Below the pieces are notes generated by a model, which was not told where the DNA came from, did no database searches, and was given only the letters and a program-made list of their open reading frames with translations. A program made the position numbers and the translations under genes. A DNA stretch of 64,000 nt from Gracilimonas sp046602855 (GTDB lineage Bacteria > Bacteroidota > Rhodothermia > Balneolales > Balneolaceae): NCBI RefSeq assembly GCF_046602855.1, contig NZ_JBKINJ010000002.1, forward strand, positions 248,001 to 312,000, written 5' to 3'. Below, piece by piece: positions 34,220-43,080 of the stretch. Position 1 is the stretch's first letter. The number at the start of each line of letters is the position of its first letter.

Positions 34220-36107
34220 GAACACCCAGCCAATTGTTTCGCAGTTCTATCTGTTCCTGTGTGGCATCTTCCATTTCAACGAGTTGCAGCTTCATGGCTT
34301 TTGGTGTACCTACTTTTCCTGAAACCTCGATCTCTTCTCCATCACGGATAAGCACCATGCTTAGATCCGTATCAGGTGTCCATTGAAAACTTGGTGCCAG
34401 GATCATCTGTGCGTTTTGCAAGGTCAATTCTGTACCGTTTACCGACTTGATGATATCACCCGGTTCAACACCCAGTTCGGTCAGGGTGGTATTCAGCCCG
34501 ATATCCATAAAGTAAAGCTGACCGGTTGATTGATTCACATTAATAAATGGAGTCTGCTGATCACGGAAGAAAACTGTGACAGGAGATTCCGCTTCCTCGA
34601 GACTTAACCCGACTTTATTGAAATAGACCTGATAGTCGATCGGAGTTGTACCCACTACATGTGTATCAAAGAATTCACCGATCTCGGGATAGGTCATTTG
34701 GGTGATCTCATCCAGGATCGTGTCATCGTCAAAAGGTCTGTCCTCTCCATATTTTTCAGACAGTTTACGCATCAGAGAGATCATCGTACGTTCGCCGTCA
34801 CTCTTTTCACGCAGCATAATATCGAGGCACATGTTAATGAGGGCACCTTTCACATACACATTATAATAGTTTGAGGCATATGGCTCATCGATCACGTTCT
34901 CACTCATCTCGGTAAAGCTCATAGTATCATCAAGACCCGCTGCGGTCTGTATCTTGCCAACCATCTTATCATAAAACGCCTGCGGTTTTTGAAGTCCCTC
35001 ATACACCTGAAAGTGGGAAGCAAAATATTCCGTCAGTCCCTCATACATCCAAAGGTGCTTTGAGAAAGTAGGGTCGTTGTAATCAAAATAATGAACATCC
35101 TCGGAGTGTACGTTCAGCGGCGTGATGATGTGGAAAAACTCATGAGCTACCACATCAACTAATCCACCGTTAAGCATCTGCTGATTGGCCATATCCGGGA
35201 ACACCATCACGGTTGAGGTCTGATGCTCAAGGGCACCATATCCGGTGGCGTCGTTTTGCTGCGTTGAGAGGTAGAGAAAGATATCGTAGCGGTCGGTCGT
35301 TTCCAGATCACCTATGTAGCGACTTTGAGCCTGCATCATATCATACACCACGTCACGGTACTGAGCCGCTGTGTGATTGCCACTTGGCGAATAAACGCTG
35401 AGAACGATCTCGATCCCGCCTGCTTCAAAACGTTCCTGAGTGAGATCCCCATACATCATAGGATTGTCGGTAACATCAAAATAGCGGTCGGCCTGATAGG
35501 TGATGCTTACTTTTTCACCGGTTGTATCAGCTGAAAGCCGGGGCAGAGCCGAAGAATAATCCATCCCTAAAGGTGAGGTCACCGTTAGGTTATAGTTCTT
35601 ATCATCGCGACCCTCAAAATAGCCCACAAATCCATGCAGGTTCAAGACAAAGACATCCTCAGAGATATTGGTCCCGGACGGGGAAAAAGGAGTCGGTTTA
35701 TCGGTGCCTTCAATGTCGAAGGTATCATTCACGTAATACTCAAATCTATCCAGCTTTGTGGCTTCGGTGATAATCCAGGTGTTGGTATCGGTTTTGGCTA
35801 CGGTCATCATTTCACCATCGTAGTTATAGGCTTTGAGATCTTCGACAAAGCTTCCAAAGTCGCTGATGTCATAGGTCCCCTGAACCACTCTTGGCAGCCG
35901 GAATAGGATGGTGTCCTGCGAAAACATCCCGGGATCCATTTGCACCAGCAAGCGGTCTTGGTTTACATTGGTCAGATCGATGGAGGTTTCAATGGCTTTT
36001 TCATCGAAACTCGATTCAGGAGCCTCACCAAGCATATCTCCGGTTTTAGGTGAACAGGCAGCAAAGGCCATGACAATGATCAGACTGAGGGCAAATAAAC
36101 GTTTCAT
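34215..36107 (-). CDS. M61-family metallopeptidase lipoprotein with PDZ domain
   Basis: 630 residues. The signal MKRLFALSLIIVMAFAACS ends in a lipobox. An N-terminal beta-sandwich (about 35-240) is typical of M61 glycyl-aminopeptidase-like proteins. The zinc site VAHEFFHIITPLNVH (HExxH near residue 322) with the third ligand in LWMYEGLTEYFASHF about 35 residues later is clear. A PDZ domain lies at about 500-600 (LTELGVEPGDIIKSVNGTEL). It probably trims peptides in the periplasm or at the outer membrane. The last residues and stop codon fall in a CAGTGAACAGTTAGCA simple repeat, so the natural C-terminus may have been replaced. Confidence 0.9.
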   Translation of the reverse strand: MKRLFALSLIIVMAFAACSPKTGDMLGEAPESSFDEKAIETSIDLTNVNQDRLLVQMDPGMFSQDTILFRLPRVVQGTYDISDFGSFVEDLKAYNYDGEMMTVAKTDTNTWIITEATKLDRFEYYVNDTFDIEGTDKPTPFSPSGTNISEDVFVLNLHGFVGYFEGRDDKNYNLTVTSPLGMDYSSALPRLSADTTGEKVSITYQADRYFDVTDNPMMYGDLTQERFEAGGIEIVLSVYSPSGNHTAAQYRDVVYDMMQAQSRYIGDLETTDRYDIFLYLSTQQNDATGYGALEHQTSTVMVFPDMANQQMLNGGLVDVVAHEFFHIITPLNVHSEDVHYFDYNDPTFSKHLWMYEGLTEYFASHFQVYEGLQKPQAFYDKMVGKIQTAAGLDDTMSFTEMSENVIDEPYASNYYNVYVKGALINMCLDIMLREKSDGERTMISLMRKLSEKYGEDRPFDDDTILDEITQMTYPEIGEFFDTHVVGTTPIDYQVYFNKVGLSLEEAESPVTVFFRDQQTPFINVNQSTGQLYFMDIGLNTTLTELGVEPGDIIKSVNGTELTLQNAQMILAPSFQWTPDTDLSMVLIRDGEEIEVSGKVGTPKAMKLQLVEMEDATQEQIELRNNWLGVQ

Positions 36108-36272
36108 AAAAGGCTTTATAAAGTGTGTATTTATTATTTAAAGGAAGCATGATAACCCATGCTTATTATCTCGGGGCAGAAACTACGAAGAATTGGGGAA
36201 GTAGTTGCAGGCCAACCGGGTATTTGTCACTTGTTATAACTTCTAACTGATTCCGTTATTTTGTGCCTAATA

Positions 36273-36420
36273 AACATCTTTTATGTTTTCAACTTAAAAG
36301 TACAAGCCCTGACCGGGTATGACATGCCCGTCAGGCATAACCCGACAAGTCTGTGACTTGTATCTTATTGGGGAAATCTGACATGCATTGATTGTCATGG
36401 ATTATACTCTTTATACCCTC
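36273..36420. repeat. Dispersed repeat, family D
   Basis: AACATCTTTTATGTTTTCAA then AAAAGTACAAGCCCTGACCG and a run to TTATACCCTC. It contains two hairpins: CCTGACCGGG...CCCGTCAGG, and ACAAGTC-TGT-GACTTGT. Near-identical copies lie at 41050-41200 and 43081-43204. In each case family A follows closely. Confidence 0.85.
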
Positions 36421-36421
36421 A

Positions 36422-36655
36422 TAACCTCCTCTTTCTCTTGTGCCGACAAAAGAAACAAAAGCCCCCGGCTGCGAAAAAGAGCTAAATCTGACTCCATTTC
36501 GCTATAAGAAATCAATGCTCCTTCACCGGGCTTGCCAGTTTCTTAGTGCCATGCGATATGATTTCTTTCTTAACGCTTCATTCCATCACCTTCTTAACGC
36601 TCTTTTTTCTAAGGCCGAGGGAACATTCAACATTGAATTATGAAGTTTACTTTAA
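36422..36655. repeat. Dispersed repeat, family A (full copy)
   Basis: Full-length family A without the micro-insertion: GTGCCGACAAAAGAAACAAA, then GCCCCCGGCTGCG, GCTATAAGAAATCAATGC, CGATATGATTTCTTTCTTAA and CTCTTTTTTCTAAGGCCGAG, ending with GAACATTCAACATTGAATTA. Confidence 0.85.
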
Positions 36656-36675
36656 CTACCCAACTCCTAACCAGC

Positions 36676-36842
36676 AGTCATTGCGAGGAGACTATGAGGT
36701 GGAATGCAGGGTTTAGAAGTCAAACGACGAAGCAATCTCTCTGAAACGGGCAACTGGGCATGGTGGGGAGATCGCCGCGTCGGCAAACAAAATAGCCATC
36801 ACATATCTTTCCAGACTCCTCGCGATGACGGGTCAAAGATTT
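36676..36842. repeat. Dispersed repeat, family C (full copy)
   Basis: From GTCATTGCGAGGAGACTATG to CTCCTCGCGATGACGGGTCA, with GACGAAGCAATCTCTCTGAA and GGAGATCGCCGCGTCGGCAA inside. The ends are imperfect reverse complements. Confidence 0.85.
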
Positions 36843-36908
36843 AGATCAGGGTTCACTTTCGGTCCACCGTCCTCCGTGCCAGGTCAAGCTCCCAGCTCAA
36901 AACAATTA

Positions 36909-36965
36909 TGTCGATAATTTCGACAGGTGTGTAATTCATGTCGGTAAATTCAGTATATTTCGACA
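36909..36965. promoter_or_regulatory. Operator candidate upstream of the first Fic gene
   Basis: TGTCGATAATTTCGACA (36909-36925) is TGTCGA-N5-TCGACA. A second pair, TGTCGG (36939) and TCGACA (36960-36965), is spaced wider. The same 6-5-6 palindrome recurs just after the Fic stop codon. It lies 26-82 nt before the Fic ATG, where a repressor would block transcription. Confidence 0.65.
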
Positions 36966-36990
36966 CGTTTTCACTAAATAATGAGTTTTC

Positions 36991-38073
36991 ATGTCAGATT
37001 ACGCCAATCAGCCTTATAACATACTTCCTTTGCTTCCGCCGAAAGCAGATATTGAGTCTCCGGCGATACTAAAAGCAGCTATTGCGGCAAATCGCGCACT
37101 GGCGGAATTGAAGGGGAAAGCACAAGGGCTTCCCAATCCCTCCATTTTGATCAACAGTATTGTGGCGCAGGAGGCAAAAGCGAGTTCTGAGATCGAAAAT
37201 ATCGTAACGACGAATGATAAGCTTTTCATGGCGCTTTCAGCGAACGATCAGCAGGCCGACCCACAGACCAAAGAAGTGCTGCGGTACAGGCAGGCTTTAT
37301 GGCAGGGCATCTCGAAACTTGAAAAGAATGACCTTGATCCAAATTTCTTTGTGAATCTCATGCAAACCATCAAGGAATCAAAGGACGGGATAAGAGAGGA
37401 TTCCGGAACGGTGATCGCCAACCCCAAAACCCGGAAGATCATCTATTGGCCACCTGAGGGAAAGGACCTAATCCTTGAACTACTTCAGAATCTGGCCGAT
37501 TATATTCAGGCACAAGATAACACCGATCCGCTGATCAAGATGGCAGTGTTGCATTATCAGTTTGAGGCCATCCACCCCTTTGAGGATGGTAATGGACGTA
37601 CCGGACGTATTTTGAATATTCTCTACCTCATGCGACAAAACCTGCTCCATCAGCCGGTGTTGTATCTAAGTGATCATATTATTGCACACAAATCGGACTA
37701 TTACCGGTTGCTACGGGAGGTCACCGAGGATGGCGCCTGGGAATCCTGGATCTTGTTCATGATGGAGGCAGTCAGAGTAACATCCGAAAAGACAATGTCC
37801 CGAATCGATGCCATTCAGCAGCTACTGGAAGAGACCCTTGCGGAGGCTAAGTTGGTATTGCCAGACCGAGTGTACTCCAAAGAGCTGATCGAGTTATTGT
37901 TTGAGCAGCCTTATTGTAAAGTGAAGTTTTTGGTGGAACGCGACCTGGCCAAGCGACAAACAGCAGCAGATTATCTGAAGGAGCTGGAATCGGCCGGCTT
38001 TTTGAAAAGCAAGCAAGTGGGACGTGAAGTCTTATACCTGAATACCCGTCTCTACGACCTCCTTTCTTCCTGA
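36991..38073 (+). CDS. Fic family protein with C-terminal winged helix
   Basis: 360 residues. A Fic N-terminal domain contains SSEIEN (S65-xxx-E69-N70), which fits the [S/T]xxxE[G/N] inhibitory helix of class II Fic proteins. The core has HPFEDGNGRTGRI (about residues 194-206), with the catalytic His and the Mg/nucleotide-binding residues intact, so AMP- or UMP-transfer activity is plausible. The C-terminal 65 residues (LIELLFEQPYCKVKFLVERD...) form a winged-helix DNA-binding unit that probably reads the TGTCGA-N5-TCGACA palindromes on either side of the gene. No separate antitoxin gene is adjacent. Target protein unknown. Self-regulation is inferred. Confidence 0.9.
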   Translation: MSDYANQPYNILPLLPPKADIESPAILKAAIAANRALAELKGKAQGLPNPSILINSIVAQEAKASSEIENIVTTNDKLFMALSANDQQADPQTKEVLRYRQALWQGISKLEKNDLDPNFFVNLMQTIKESKDGIREDSGTVIANPKTRKIIYWPPEGKDLILELLQNLADYIQAQDNTDPLIKMAVLHYQFEAIHPFEDGNGRTGRILNILYLMRQNLLHQPVLYLSDHIIAHKSDYYRLLREVTEDGAWESWILFMMEAVRVTSEKTMSRIDAIQQLLEETLAEAKLVLPDRVYSKELIELLFEQPYCKVKFLVERDLAKRQTAADYLKELESAGFLKSKQVGREVLYLNTRLYDLLSS

Positions 38074-38080
38074 AAACCGA

Positions 38081-38105
38081 AATATGTCGATGATATCGAC
38101 ATATT
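38081..38105. promoter_or_regulatory. Perfect inverted repeat just after the first Fic gene
   Basis: AATATGTCGAT (38081-38091) and ATCGACATATT (38095-38105) are exact reverse complements around GAT. It contains the same TGTCGA-N5-TCGACA (38085-38101) found upstream of the gene, and starts 8 nt after the stop codon. A further half site TGTCGA lies at 38115-38120. Confidence 0.75.
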
Positions 38106-38121
38106 GTGGAGATGTGTCGAC

Positions 38122-38262
38122 GCCATGGCAGGGAGATCGCCGCGTCGGCAAACAGTATAGCCAACAAATTTTTTCATACTCTCCTCGCTTTGACGGTTCT
38201 AAGGGTTAGATCCCACCTGTTCACTGTTTACTGATCACTACAAACTGCTAACTGAACAGTTT
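38122..38262. repeat. Family C fragment and CACTGTTTACTG simple repeat
   Basis: The right half of family C (GGGAGATCGCCGCGTCGGCA to CTCCTCGCTTTGACGG) fills 38129-38195. It is followed by TTCACTGTTTACTGATCACT and AACTGCTAACTGAACAG words (38218-38262). Confidence 0.75.
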
Positions 38263-38345
38263 TTCCTTGAAAATGAACTTTCCGGTCCTATATTTAATGT
38301 AGTAGATGTTTAGAAACCAAAGCGACCTATTTGGGAGTGGATATT

Positions 38346-39440
38346 ATGTACCGAGTCCTTTTCATACTGCTGTTCGGCGGTCTTTCCGTTTTGGGAAGTC
38401 CTGACCTACTGCATGCTCAGGGTATTGTTGCAGGGCGGCTGATCGACACGGAAACCAAACAGCCATTGCAGGGTGCGCATATCTTTTTATCCGGGACCAA
38501 GATCGGTTCGCAAACTGACCAAGCCGGCCGCTATATGATCCGGAATATTCCACCCGGGTTCTACCGTCTGGTGGTTTCGAGGATCGGGTATGGACGGAAG
38601 ACCTACGGAATCAAGTTGGGACCCAAAGACCACAAACTCATAGACCTCAGCCTACAGTCCGTGGTCTATGAGATGAATGATATTGATATTCTCAATGATG
38701 ACAAATGGCGAAAACACTATGAACAATTTGAGGACCTGTTTCTCGGATTTACTGAAGAGGCAGATTCCGTTGATATCCTCAACCCGGAAGTACTCCGTTT
38801 TGACTCCAATTTCTGGGGCCGTCTCACTGCCGAGACCTTGGCTCCACTGCAGATCATTAACAGGGCACTGGGTTATCAGATCACATACTATCTAGATGAA
38901 TTCAAACACACCGGGCGGAGAACCTATTGGGACGGAGAACCCCTTTTTACAGAGATGACCACCTCAGATTCCCTTCAGCAAGCCCGTTGGGAAGAGAACC
39001 GGCGCAAGGCATTTTATGGATCGATGAGGCATTTCTGGATCTCGTTATTGCAGGGAAGGCTGGAAGAGGAAGGCTTCCTGCTTTATAACGTCAGAAAAGT
39101 CGGACATCCCGGCTTACCTGATACCCGTCGGAAGGTGGCTGTTGACCGCCTCATCCGTGAGGATGAAAGGCCCTATCTGCACCGGGTCCAATATTCCGGA
39201 TTCCTGGAGATCATTTATACACGCGAGACCGAGGATCTCCGCTACCTGGAATGGGCTCAGGAGCTGGGACGCAGACCTATTGATTATCAGGTTTCTTGGC
39301 TTGAACTTAATGAGCGGGCTATCACAGTTGACACTGACGGTGAGGTCGCAGAGCCATACGGAGCCATTCAGCTTGGCTATTTTGGATTCCATCGGTTGGC
39401 TGGCCTGACTCCACGGGATTATCGGCCGGAGGGGTTTTGA
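38346..39440 (+). CDS. Exported CarboxypepD_reg-like domain protein
   Basis: 364 residues from the ATG at 38346, preceded by GGGAG at 8 nt (TTG and GTG starts a few codons earlier are less likely). A signal peptide ends near LLHAQG. Residues about 24-105 (AGRLIDTETKQPLQGAHIFLSGTKIGSQTDQAGRY...) form a carboxypeptidase regulatory-like/CNA-B beta-sandwich as found at the N-terminus of SusC-type receptors. No TonB plug or barrel follows; the remaining 250 residues, rich in Trp, Tyr and Arg, are a domain known in Bacteroidota exported proteins of unknown role. It lies between the two Fic genes, but nothing links it to them. Confidence 0.8.
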   Translation: MYRVLFILLFGGLSVLGSPDLLHAQGIVAGRLIDTETKQPLQGAHIFLSGTKIGSQTDQAGRYMIRNIPPGFYRLVVSRIGYGRKTYGIKLGPKDHKLIDLSLQSVVYEMNDIDILNDDKWRKHYEQFEDLFLGFTEEADSVDILNPEVLRFDSNFWGRLTAETLAPLQIINRALGYQITYYLDEFKHTGRRTYWDGEPLFTEMTTSDSLQQARWEENRRKAFYGSMRHFWISLLQGRLEEEGFLLYNVRKVGHPGLPDTRRKVAVDRLIREDERPYLHRVQYSGFLEIIYTRETEDLRYLEWAQELGRRPIDYQVSWLELNERAITVDTDGEVAEPYGAIQLGYFGFHRLAGLTPRDYRPEGF

Positions 39441-39775
39441 GTTGAGTTCGGAGTGGGATTAGGCACAAGATTTTTAGGTTTTAGGTGCAAGATTCAAGGG
39501 GGGAAGAACATTCGAGACTCAACATCCAACATTCAATAATGAAATTTACTTTAACTACCCAACTCGCGATGACGGTGCAAGGCTGGCTGGCCTCATTATC
39601 ACCAGGGTTAAACCCATGCTTGTGTACCTGAAGACTGATTAATTTGCAGCAACTTTGTCCTAAAAAAACGAGCCTAAACGCTTTCGTTTATTTATATCCG
39701 AGTCAATACTTCAAAAATCACTGATCAATCCACCTAACCCCTAACACCTTGTACTTTGCAACTTGAACCTCAGCC
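39441..39775. repeat. Non-coding gap with simple and dispersed repeat fragments
   Basis: Contains ATTTTTAGGTTTTAGGTGCA words, a CAACATCCAACATTCAATAA motif, an AACTACCCAACTCGCGATGA fragment of family C, and a CAGGGTTAAACCCATGCTTG fragment of family A. I see no gene. Confidence 0.7.
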
Positions 39776-40912
39776 CTAATATGAAAGTATTTCCTCCAAT
39801 TCCAGGTTTACATAATAATGACGTCCCTGAATGTGGCGTTTTTGCAACACTTTGATCTCCGCCAGTTTATTCAAATAATTTCGGGCCGTGTTCTCCGCAT
39901 ATATTCCGTTATCAACCAGGTGATTGACCTTGATGTACGGCTGTGAAAAAATTGCCTCAGCAAGCTGCTCCGGTCGGCGAATAGAGGTCTTATCCTTCAT
40001 CACCTGCAATAGCGACTCCTTCGTGTCAATGATATCATTCACTTTTTGGTAAGTCAGTCTCGCCGTGGATTCCATCGCGCGCAATATATACAGCAGCCAG
40101 CTTTCCCAATCCCCGCGCTGGGAAACACCCGAGAGCGTTTCATAATACTCCTCCTTATGTTGAATAATGTACCTGCTGAGGTAAAGTATGGGTTGATCCA
40201 ACAGGCCCACATATGTGAGTAAATGGATATTCATGATCCGGCCCACACGCCCGTTGCCATCGCGAAAGGGATGAATGACTTCAAACTGATAATGCGCAAT
40301 GGCGAGCTTCAGTAAAGGTTCTGAAGGTGGCATGGATCCATCATTCAGAAACCGGATCAAATTATCCAGCTTAGCCTCCACGATACCCTCACCACGCGGA
40401 GGAGTGTAAACAGGTTTACCGGCATTAGGCCCGCTTCCACCCATACGAATATAGGTGCGTGCAAAAGGAGGACGTATCCCATCTCCCTCTTCTTTTATTT
40501 CCTGATATAACCGTATAAAATAATCCCGATCAAAAGCCCCGTTATCTTTCAGGTATTGGAATCCTTCCCATAGCGCTTCCCGATAACGGAGTACTTCTTT
40601 AGCCGGTCCGGTGGCCTCCAGTTCTGATCTTTCATCGCTGAATGCCTGATAGAGTTCATCATCGGTAGTAAAGATATTCTCGATGGCACTCGAATCTTTT
40701 GCCTCCTGCAAGGTGATGGTGTTAATAAGCACTCCCGGATTAGGAATAGCTGCGCTTCTGCCTGCCAACAGAGCCAATGCCTCTTTGGCTTTCCCGAGTT
40801 GCTCAAAAACCGAAAGTCTGCGATATAGCTTTTCGTGTATAGGTAGTTCCGGAAGATCATTCCACGGATCATTTCGGTCTGGGTTGACAGAATATAGAGG
40901 CTCTTCAGGCAT
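39776..40912 (-). CDS. Fic family protein with C-terminal winged helix (second copy type)
   Basis: 378 residues. It has the same architecture as the protein at 36991-38073 but is clearly diverged. The N-terminal inhibitory motif is SSAIEN (about residues 77-82), the core is HPFRDGNGRVGRI (about residues 216-228), and a C-terminal winged helix follows (LAEAIFSQPYIKVNHLVDNG...). All catalytic positions of the HPFx(D/E)GNGRxxR motif are intact. Three TTAATGTAT-type sites in its upstream region suggest it or a partner represses its own promoter through a different operator from the first Fic protein. Target unknown. Confidence 0.9.
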   Translation of the reverse strand: MPEEPLYSVNPDRNDPWNDLPELPIHEKLYRRLSVFEQLGKAKEALALLAGRSAAIPNPGVLINTITLQEAKDSSAIENIFTTDDELYQAFSDERSELEATGPAKEVLRYREALWEGFQYLKDNGAFDRDYFIRLYQEIKEEGDGIRPPFARTYIRMGGSGPNAGKPVYTPPRGEGIVEAKLDNLIRFLNDGSMPPSEPLLKLAIAHYQFEVIHPFRDGNGRVGRIMNIHLLTYVGLLDQPILYLSRYIIQHKEEYYETLSGVSQRGDWESWLLYILRAMESTARLTYQKVNDIIDTKESLLQVMKDKTSIRRPEQLAEAIFSQPYIKVNHLVDNGIYAENTARNYLNKLAEIKVLQKRHIQGRHYYVNLELEEILSY

Positions 40913-40927
40913 TAAAATTTTGCTTTA

Positions 40928-41009
40928 TTAATGTATGCAGGCATATCTAACCTCAATAATAAGCCTTTTTGACCTAACATACATTAAATAATCATATTTT
41001 TAATGTATA
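40928..41009. promoter_or_regulatory. Three-site operator candidate upstream of second Fic gene
   Basis: TTAATGTATG (40928-40937), its exact reverse complement CATACATTAA (40978-40987) and TTAATGTATA (41000-41009). The first lies 16 nt before the Fic start on the minus strand. The spacing (50 and 22 nt between starts) would suit looping or co-operative repression. Confidence 0.6.
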
Positions 41010-41049
41010 TCATGGGTTTCAACCTCCCTAATGATTGTACTCACCCAAA

Positions 41050-41278
41050 ACAATATCCTTCAAGTTTTCAACATGAAAGTGTAAGCCCTAACCGGGAATA
41101 TCTTGCCCGTCAGGCATAACCCGACAAGTCTGTGACTTGTATCTTATTTGGGAAATCTGACATGCATTGATTGTCATGTATTATACTCTTTATACCCTCA
41201 TGACCTCCTCTTTCTTTTGTGCCGACAAAAGAAACAAAAACTCCTGGCTGCGAAAAATGAGCTAAAGTCGATTTTATT
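41050..41278. repeat. Family D plus truncated family A
   Basis: Family D occupies 41050-41200 (CCTGACCGGG-type and ACAAGTC-TGT-GACTTGT hairpins). Family A follows at once (41205-41278, GTGCCGACAAAAGAAACAAA to ATGAGCTAAAGTCGATTTTA) but stops before the AAAAGAAATCAATGC part. Confidence 0.85.
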
Positions 41279-41313
41279 GGGTGGTTTGGCAGCACTACGT
41301 TTCCTGTTCTGTG

Positions 41314-41490
41314 TTGTCATCCTGAGCGAAGTGGGGTTTATACCAGAGTTGCCAAGCTTGTCGCGAAGGATATCAAATTCTGATCTGGCTGATAGGTCTG
41401 ATTTTGAGATCACGCCGGCAGTCGGACACACTCCCTCGTGTTCACTATCCATGCCCCGCGCAACCTGGCATGCACTCAAAATGACAACCT
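41314..41490. repeat. Dispersed repeat, family B
   Basis: GTCATCCTGAGCGAAGTGGG to CACTCAAAATGACAACCTG. It is nearly the same as 33714-33892 through GATCACGCCGGCAGTCGGAC; the right terminal repeat has mutated from CGGGATGAC to AAAATGAC. Confidence 0.85.
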
Positions 41491-41681
41491 GGGGTGTTTA
41501 AAACAAACAGTCTTTGCAATGAGAGGGATCAAAGGCCGATACAGGAGAGGGATCTATGCATCACATAAACTGCGCTGATCTTATTTAAGTACATATCATA
41601 ACATTTGATATAAAGTGAAAATTAATTCATAGCTTTTCGATAAATAAACGGAACCCTCTTTACTCTTCGTAATTATTTTTA

Positions 41682-42854
41682 ATGATACTACTTGACAAAC
41701 CCTACGTTTCCAATTTCTTAAAACATACGATACAGGAAAACGGCTACCCTGCCTTAGCTCTTTCACCGAAAGAGGCATTGAACCTAAACGAAAGTATAGA
41801 TCTCATTGACAATGAAGAGGCGATCAGCATAGTTAAGGGGAACGGGTACCCGATGTTTTACACAAATTCGGAAAACTCCATTGATTGGATCGAAAAGAAC
41901 CTGCACCAAACGAAACTCCCCGGCATCATTGATCTTTTCAAAGACAAGGTCCGTTTCCGTCGCTTTTTGAAGGAATTTTATCCGGATTACTTTTTTGAAG
42001 AAATCAGCATAGATGATCTCCTGACGGTTGATGCTTCCGGTTATCCCTTTCCTGTGGTATTAAAACCCAAGGTCGGATTCTTCAGTGTGGGCGTTCATAA
42101 GATCAATTCGGTTAAAGAGTGGAATGAAAAAGTCAGGAAGGTTGAGGCCGAAATAGAAAAAGTAAATACATTATATCCGGCTTCTGTTTTAAATGCCGGG
42201 TCTTTTATTGCTGAACAATACGTTGAAGGTGATGAATATGCCTTTGATGCGTATTTTAACAGCAATGGCGAACCGGTGATATTGAATATTTTCAAACATT
42301 TCTTTTCTAACGAGGATGATGTTGGCGATAGAGTGTATCTGTCCTCGGGTGAAATCATTAATGAAAAATTAAAACCCTTCACGGAATTCCTTGCACAGCT
42401 TGGGAGTTCTGCCGACTTAAAAAACTTCCCTCTTCACGCTGAAGTGAGAATTACAAAAGACGGAACACTCTTTCCCATTGAGATTAACCCAATGCGATTC
42501 GGCGGATGGTGTACTACGGCAGACTCTACTTATTTTTCATATGGGTTCAATCCCATTGAGTATTTTTTCAACCAGCAAAAACCGGATTGGAAAACCATTT
42601 TGAGCGGCAGGGAAAACAAACTTTACAGCATAATTTTATTAGACAATACAACCGGATATGAACCGGAAGACATCCGATCATTTGACTACGATAAGTTGCT
42701 TCAAAATTTTGAACACCCGCTAGAGCTAAGAAAAATGAATGTTGCGGTTTATCATATGTTCGGTTTTCTCTTTTGCGAAACAGAGAGATCTAATTTCAAG
42801 GAAATTGAAGATATCTTAAGATCAGATCTGACTGAATTTATAGAGGTAGAGTAA
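41682..42854 (+). CDS. ATP-grasp domain protein, substrate unknown
   Basis: 390 residues, no signal peptide. The ATP-grasp layout is visible: FPVVLKPKVGFFSVGVHKI near residue 124 (nucleotide-binding lysine and flexible loop), FIAEQYVEGDEYAFDAYF near residue 172, and AEVRITKDGTLFPIEINPMRFGG near residue 251 with the metal-binding Glu and Asn. These enzymes join a carboxylate to an amine or thiol using ATP. It resembles the carboxylate-amine ligases that act on small peptides or amino acids, but no partner gene is near. The codon use and flanks look more A/T-rich than neighbours, and repeats lie on both sides; recent acquisition is possible. Confidence 0.8.
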   Translation: MILLDKPYVSNFLKHTIQENGYPALALSPKEALNLNESIDLIDNEEAISIVKGNGYPMFYTNSENSIDWIEKNLHQTKLPGIIDLFKDKVRFRRFLKEFYPDYFFEEISIDDLLTVDASGYPFPVVLKPKVGFFSVGVHKINSVKEWNEKVRKVEAEIEKVNTLYPASVLNAGSFIAEQYVEGDEYAFDAYFNSNGEPVILNIFKHFFSNEDDVGDRVYLSSGEIINEKLKPFTEFLAQLGSSADLKNFPLHAEVRITKDGTLFPIEINPMRFGGWCTTADSTYFSYGFNPIEYFFNQQKPDWKTILSGRENKLYSIILLDNTTGYEPEDIRSFDYDKLLQNFEHPLELRKMNVAVYHMFGFLFCETERSNFKEIEDILRSDLTEFIEVE

Positions 42855-42887
42855 GAAGGTTTTTGGCTGGTCTTACTACCTTTAAAC

Positions 42888-43068
42888 GAGTTGTCATCCT
42901 GAGCGAAGTGAGGCTTAATGTAGGGCTGGAAGGTATACCGCGAAGGACATCAAATTCTGACCTAGCTGGCAGGTCTGACTTTGAGATCACGCCGGCAGTC
43001 GGACACAGTCCCTCGTGTACACTATCCATGCCCCTCGCAACCTGGTATGCACTCGGGATGACAACCTC
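42888..43068. repeat. Dispersed repeat, family B
   Basis: GTTGTCATCCTGAGCGAAGT to CACTCGGGATGACAACCTCG, with GATCACGCCGGCAGTCGGAC and CACAGTCCCTCGTGTACACT. Both terminal inverted repeats are intact (GTTGTCATCC / GGGATGACAAC). Confidence 0.88.
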
Positions 43069-43080
43069 GGTTGATACTCA

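Noticed and set aside
41148..41501. 117-codon plus-strand frame (VILSEVG... type) and its kin at 42863 and 43573
   Set aside because: These are translations of repeat families A and B, present in several frames and orientations, so not genes.
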